A stretch of 37,359 bases of DNA, taken from positions 1 to 37,359 of the forward strand of contig NZ_KB891243.1 in the NCBI RefSeq assembly GCF_000373365.1. Direction: 5' to 3'. This DNA comes from Parafrankia discariae. GTDB lineage: Bacteria > Actinomycetota > Actinomycetes > Frankiales > Frankiaceae. Of this stretch, positions 35,386 to 37,359 are shown in pieces. The notes beneath the pieces are model-generated. The model worked only from the letters and a program-made list of their open reading frames with translations. It searched no databases and was not told the DNA's origin. How positions within the stretch are numbered: the stretch's first letter is position 1; the number at the start of each line of letters is the position of its first letter. The translations under genes were made by a program, and so were the position numbers.

Positions 35386-35874
35386 ATGGATGCGCACACC
35401 AGTAAGGCCCCGCGGCTGTCGGACCCTCAGCGCCGTGCGCTGACCTTCGCCCACGCGGGTGTTCTGTACTACCGGGCCGACAGCTTCGGTCACGGCTACT
35501 ACGGGGAGCGGGACTGCGCTCCCGTCCGCATCCGCTGGAACACCTTCGAGGCGATCGAGCGTCGCGGTTGGGTCGTCAGGGAGCCAGCGGGAGACCCGAG
35601 CCTTCACGACGGCACCGTCACCATCCTCGCATACGTCCTGACCGACGCGGGACGCACGGTGTCGCGCTGGATGAGGCCCCCTCCGGGGAGACAGCGCCGC
35701 AGGACGAGGCCCCCGTCACGGTCGATGTTGCCGATCTCCGGCTTGGCGTGCCCACGTCGCTGGGCTGGGTCGACTACCTCTCTCGTCTCGACGATGGCGG
35801 GGCCATCGTCTACTACCTCCCGTTCGATCTCTCCGCGAAGACCTGCCGCGCGTGGCCTGCGGGAAAGCGGTTGA
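35386..35874 (+). CDS. mobile-element protein, winged-helix-like N-terminus; C-terminal part possibly out of frame
   Basis: ATG 35386 lies at the methyltransferase break, without a ribosome site. The first 96 residues are protein-like: LSDPQRRALTFAHAGVLYY, TFEAIERRGWVV and AYVLTDAGRTVSRWM. This resembles small helix-turn-helix proteins of actinobacterial integrative elements and phages. From about residue 97 the frame becomes Arg/Pro/Ser-rich (GRQRRRTRPPSRS), the shadow of the next frame, and no stop occurs until 35874. So a stop or frame has probably been lost near 35665-35690, and the real product may continue in the 35667-35963 frame. Confidence 0.5.
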   Translation: MDAHTSKAPRLSDPQRRALTFAHAGVLYYRADSFGHGYYGERDCAPVRIRWNTFEAIERRGWVVREPAGDPSLHDGTVTILAYVLTDAGRTVSRWMRPPPGRQRRRTRPPSRSMLPISGLACPRRWAGSTTSLVSTMAGPSSTTSRSISPRRPAARGLRESG

Positions 35875-35963
35875 CGCTCGTTCCCTGCCCGCACATCCCC
35901 GGCATCTTCGATCGCTCCCACTGTGCGAAGTGCGGTCACGAGCTGGGGAGCGTGGCCGCGTGA
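35667..35963 (+). CDS. mobile-element protein with C-terminal zinc-ribbon-like motif, start uncertain
   Basis: The frame has no ATG or GTG at its apparent beginning; CTG 35667 or a distant TTG at 35568 are the only starts before a late internal GTG. It reads DEAPSGETAPQDEAPVTVD, then GWVDYLSRLDDGGAIVYYLPFDL and a Cys/His cluster CPHIPGIFDRSHCAKCGHEL. It is either the second half of a frameshifted protein of about 192 residues starting at 35386, or a gene with an unusual start. Its stop overlaps the recombinase start (GTGA at 35960-35963). Confidence 0.5.
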   Translation: MDEAPSGETAPQDEAPVTVDVADLRLGVPTSLGWVDYLSRLDDGGAIVYYLPFDLSAKTCRAWPAGKRLTLVPCPHIPGIFDRSHCAKCGHELGSVAA

Positions 35964-37089
35964 GGCCCACCATCACGCTCTGGTCGGACAATCGGGACGC
36001 CGCGTACGGTTCTGGGGTGGTTCGCAAGCTGCGCACGATCGGCTACCGCCGCATCTCCGACGATCGTGAAGGGCTGGAAGCCGGCGTCACCCGCCAGAAA
36101 GAGGACATCCGGGATCTTGCCGCGCGGCGTGACGACGTCGAGCTGATCGACGTTCTGACCGACAACGACCTGTCGGCCACGAAGGACTACCGGCCGGAGT
36201 TCGAACGCATCCTCGCCATGGCGCAGGCCGGGGAGATCGACGCGGTGATCGCGTGGACGTCGAACCGCTTCCTGCGTAACCGGCCCGACCGGATGCGCGT
36301 GATCGAGCTGCTCAAGGCCCGCAACGTCCGGCTGATTCCGGTCCGGGGCAACACCATGGATTTCACCTCCGCCGACGGCCGGATGATGACAGACATCATC
36401 TTTTCCATCGACGCGGGAGAGGCCGAGCGCACAGCGGAGCGTGTCGCACGGGCCGCACAGCAGCGGGCAGAGCAGGGCCGCCACCACGGCGGACGCCGGG
36501 CCTTCGGCTACGGGACGATCGTCGGCACCGACCACGCTGGCAAGCCCATCCGGGACTTCCACGCGGTCATCCCAGAAGAAGCCGCAGTCCTCCGCCGCAT
36601 CGCTGCCGATGTGCTGGCAGGCATACCGTTGGGGGCCATCGCGCGCCAGCTCGACGCGCGAAGGCGTGGCGACCGTGACCGGTCGTCCGTGGGACCCGAC
36701 CACACTCAAGGAGATGATGATCAACCCGCGGTTGATCGGCATGCGCGGCTACCAGACCCGCGCCACCCGCCGCTGCACGGGAACCATCGCGGTCATGGGC
36801 GAAGCACAGTGGCCCGCGATCCTGGATGTCGACACCTGGGAGCAGATTCGGGCGATCCCGACCGACGCATCGCGGCGGACCAACACCAACGCCGAGAAGG
36901 TTCGGCGCGTGCTGGCCGGTTTCGTCTACTGCGCCTCCTGTGGGCACAATCTGACCGGGAACGGCGCGAACGGGAAGCGGCTCTACTGCCAGGGGCGCAA
37001 CGGCCGCTGTGCGGCCAAGGTCCGGATCGGGGAACGCTTCGTCGTCGAGCTGGTAAGCCTCGCCGTGCGCAAGCGTCTCGACGAACTAG
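35960..37089 (+). pseudogene. serine recombinase/integrase, frameshifted and truncated by an insertion sequence
   Basis: GTG 35960 overlaps the upstream stop and has GGGGAG nine bases before it. The catalytic domain is intact: IGYRRISDDREGLEAGVTRQ with the nucleophilic Ser, DLSATKDYRPEFERIL and AGEIDAVIAWTSNRFLRN. The recombinase domain begins (GGRRAFGYG; IPLGAIARQLD), but near 36655-36665 the reading frame changes. The continuation (EGVATVTGRPWDPTTLKEMM; INPRLIGMRGY) and zinc ribbon (YCASCGHNLTGNGANGKRLYC...GRC) are in a second frame. The coding sequence stops at CTAG 37086-37089, where the IS630-type element begins; only VPHP and a stop are added. The normal coiled-coil C-terminus is missing. 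Presumably the old integrase of the element that interrupts the methyltransferase. Confidence 0.85.
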
Positions 37090-37359
37090 TGCCGCATCCG
37101 TGAAGGTTTGCCCGTTGTGAGGGCGCGCCGGGTCGGGTCCCGCAGAGGCCTGGCTGTCCGGCTGATGATCTGTGGTGTGGCGGAACGGGTGCGGGTCCGG
37201 GAGATCGATCCGGACGAGGGGCAGCGGCTGTTGCGGATCGTGCGCCGTTCGTCGGGGTCGGTGGTGACGTGGCGGCGGGCGCAGATGATCCTGCTCTCCG
37301 CGCAGGCCATGACCCCAGGCAAGATCGCGGAGGTGACGTTCACGTCCGAGGACCGGGTC
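37088..37359 (+). mobile_element. IS630-family insertion sequence, left end (continues past window)
   Basis: The recombinase sequence ends at CTAG (37086-37089), containing the TA target typical of IS630 elements. From there unrelated DNA leads to a transposase start. The right end lies outside the window, so terminal inverted repeats cannot be checked. Confidence 0.65.
37165..37359 (+). CDS. IS630-family transposase, N-terminal part
   Basis: Open from ATG 37165 (or in-frame GTG 37177) to the right edge, 65 codons. VREIDPDEGQRLLRIVRRSS is followed by VVTWRRAQMILLSAQAM, TPGKIAEVTF and TSEDRV. This is the N-terminal helix-turn-helix DNA-binding region of actinobacterial IS630-type transposases. 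The DDE catalytic domain would follow outside the window. Confidence 0.85.
   Translation, partial: MICGVAERVRVREIDPDEGQRLLRIVRRSSGSVVTWRRAQMILLSAQAMTPGKIAEVTFTSEDRV

Noticed and set aside
37086-37343. Minus-strand 85-codon frame over the IS end
   Set aside because: The plus strand encodes a recognisable IS630 transposase N-terminus over the same bases.

Overview
This is about 37 kb of very GC-rich DNA (roughly 70-75 %). Genes start on ATG/GTG with GGAG-type ribosome sites, and many are translationally coupled through ATGA/GTGA/TGATG overlaps. Gene content (PknB-type kinase with WD40 domain, Lsr2-like protein, DUF574-type methyltransferase remnant, actinobacterial PolA-like polymerase, GriC/GriD-like pair) points to a filamentous actinomycete, most likely Frankia or a close relative. 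The genus is an inference from style and content. No rRNA, tRNA or CRISPR array was found.

Layout. (1) 1-6474: a divergent catabolic island. A thiamine-diphosphate enzyme runs leftward off the edge. A four-gene operon runs rightward: Asp/Glu-racemase-fold protein, Old-Yellow-Enzyme/2,4-dienoyl-CoA-reductase-like flavoprotein, CoA-transferase III and HMG-CoA-lyase-like enzyme. The 715-bp region between them carries candidate operators and a decayed 15-bp repeat. (2) 6475-8662: mostly gene-poor, with strong hairpins, an AT-richer pocket with a tiny Cys/His protein, and a leftward membrane-anchored surface protein. (3) 8898-14084: a secreted Pro/Gly/Cys-rich protein coupled to a transmembrane Ser/Thr kinase with WD40 propeller, then a short-chain dehydrogenase. 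(4) 14240-20733: a membrane diguanylate cyclase with a degenerate EAL domain, a GAF-EAL phosphodiesterase, then an overlapping ligase/acyl-reductase pair resembling two-component carboxylic acid reductases. (5) 20752-22740: a Lsr2-like protein with an excellent promoter, an alcohol dehydrogenase pseudogene and a lipoprotein. (6) 22943-31428: a six-gene leftward operon (SsuD-like monooxygenase, acyl-CoA-dehydrogenase-like flavoenzyme, solute-binding lipoprotein, two permeases, fused double ATPase), preceded by a 27-codon leader ORF ending in Ala-Cys-Cys-Arg-Pro-Arg and a strong hairpin. (7) 31567-34908: ribokinase, a small zinc-ribbon protein and a family-A DNA polymerase-like protein. (8) 35004-37359: a decaying mobile region. 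It holds a methyltransferase gene cut off after its SAM-binding core, small element genes, a frameshifted serine recombinase, and an IS630-type insertion sequence that truncates the recombinase and runs off the right edge.

The strongest new observation is the Cys-containing leader peptide plus hairpin ahead of the SsuD-like operon. It predicts cysteine/sulfur-responsive attenuation of a sulfur-scavenging operon that uses a peptide-type ABC importer. Also notable are the Asp/Glu-racemase-fold protein lacking both expected catalytic cysteines, the flavoprotein with one iron-sulfur cysteine replaced by alanine, and the secreted-protein/kinase module.
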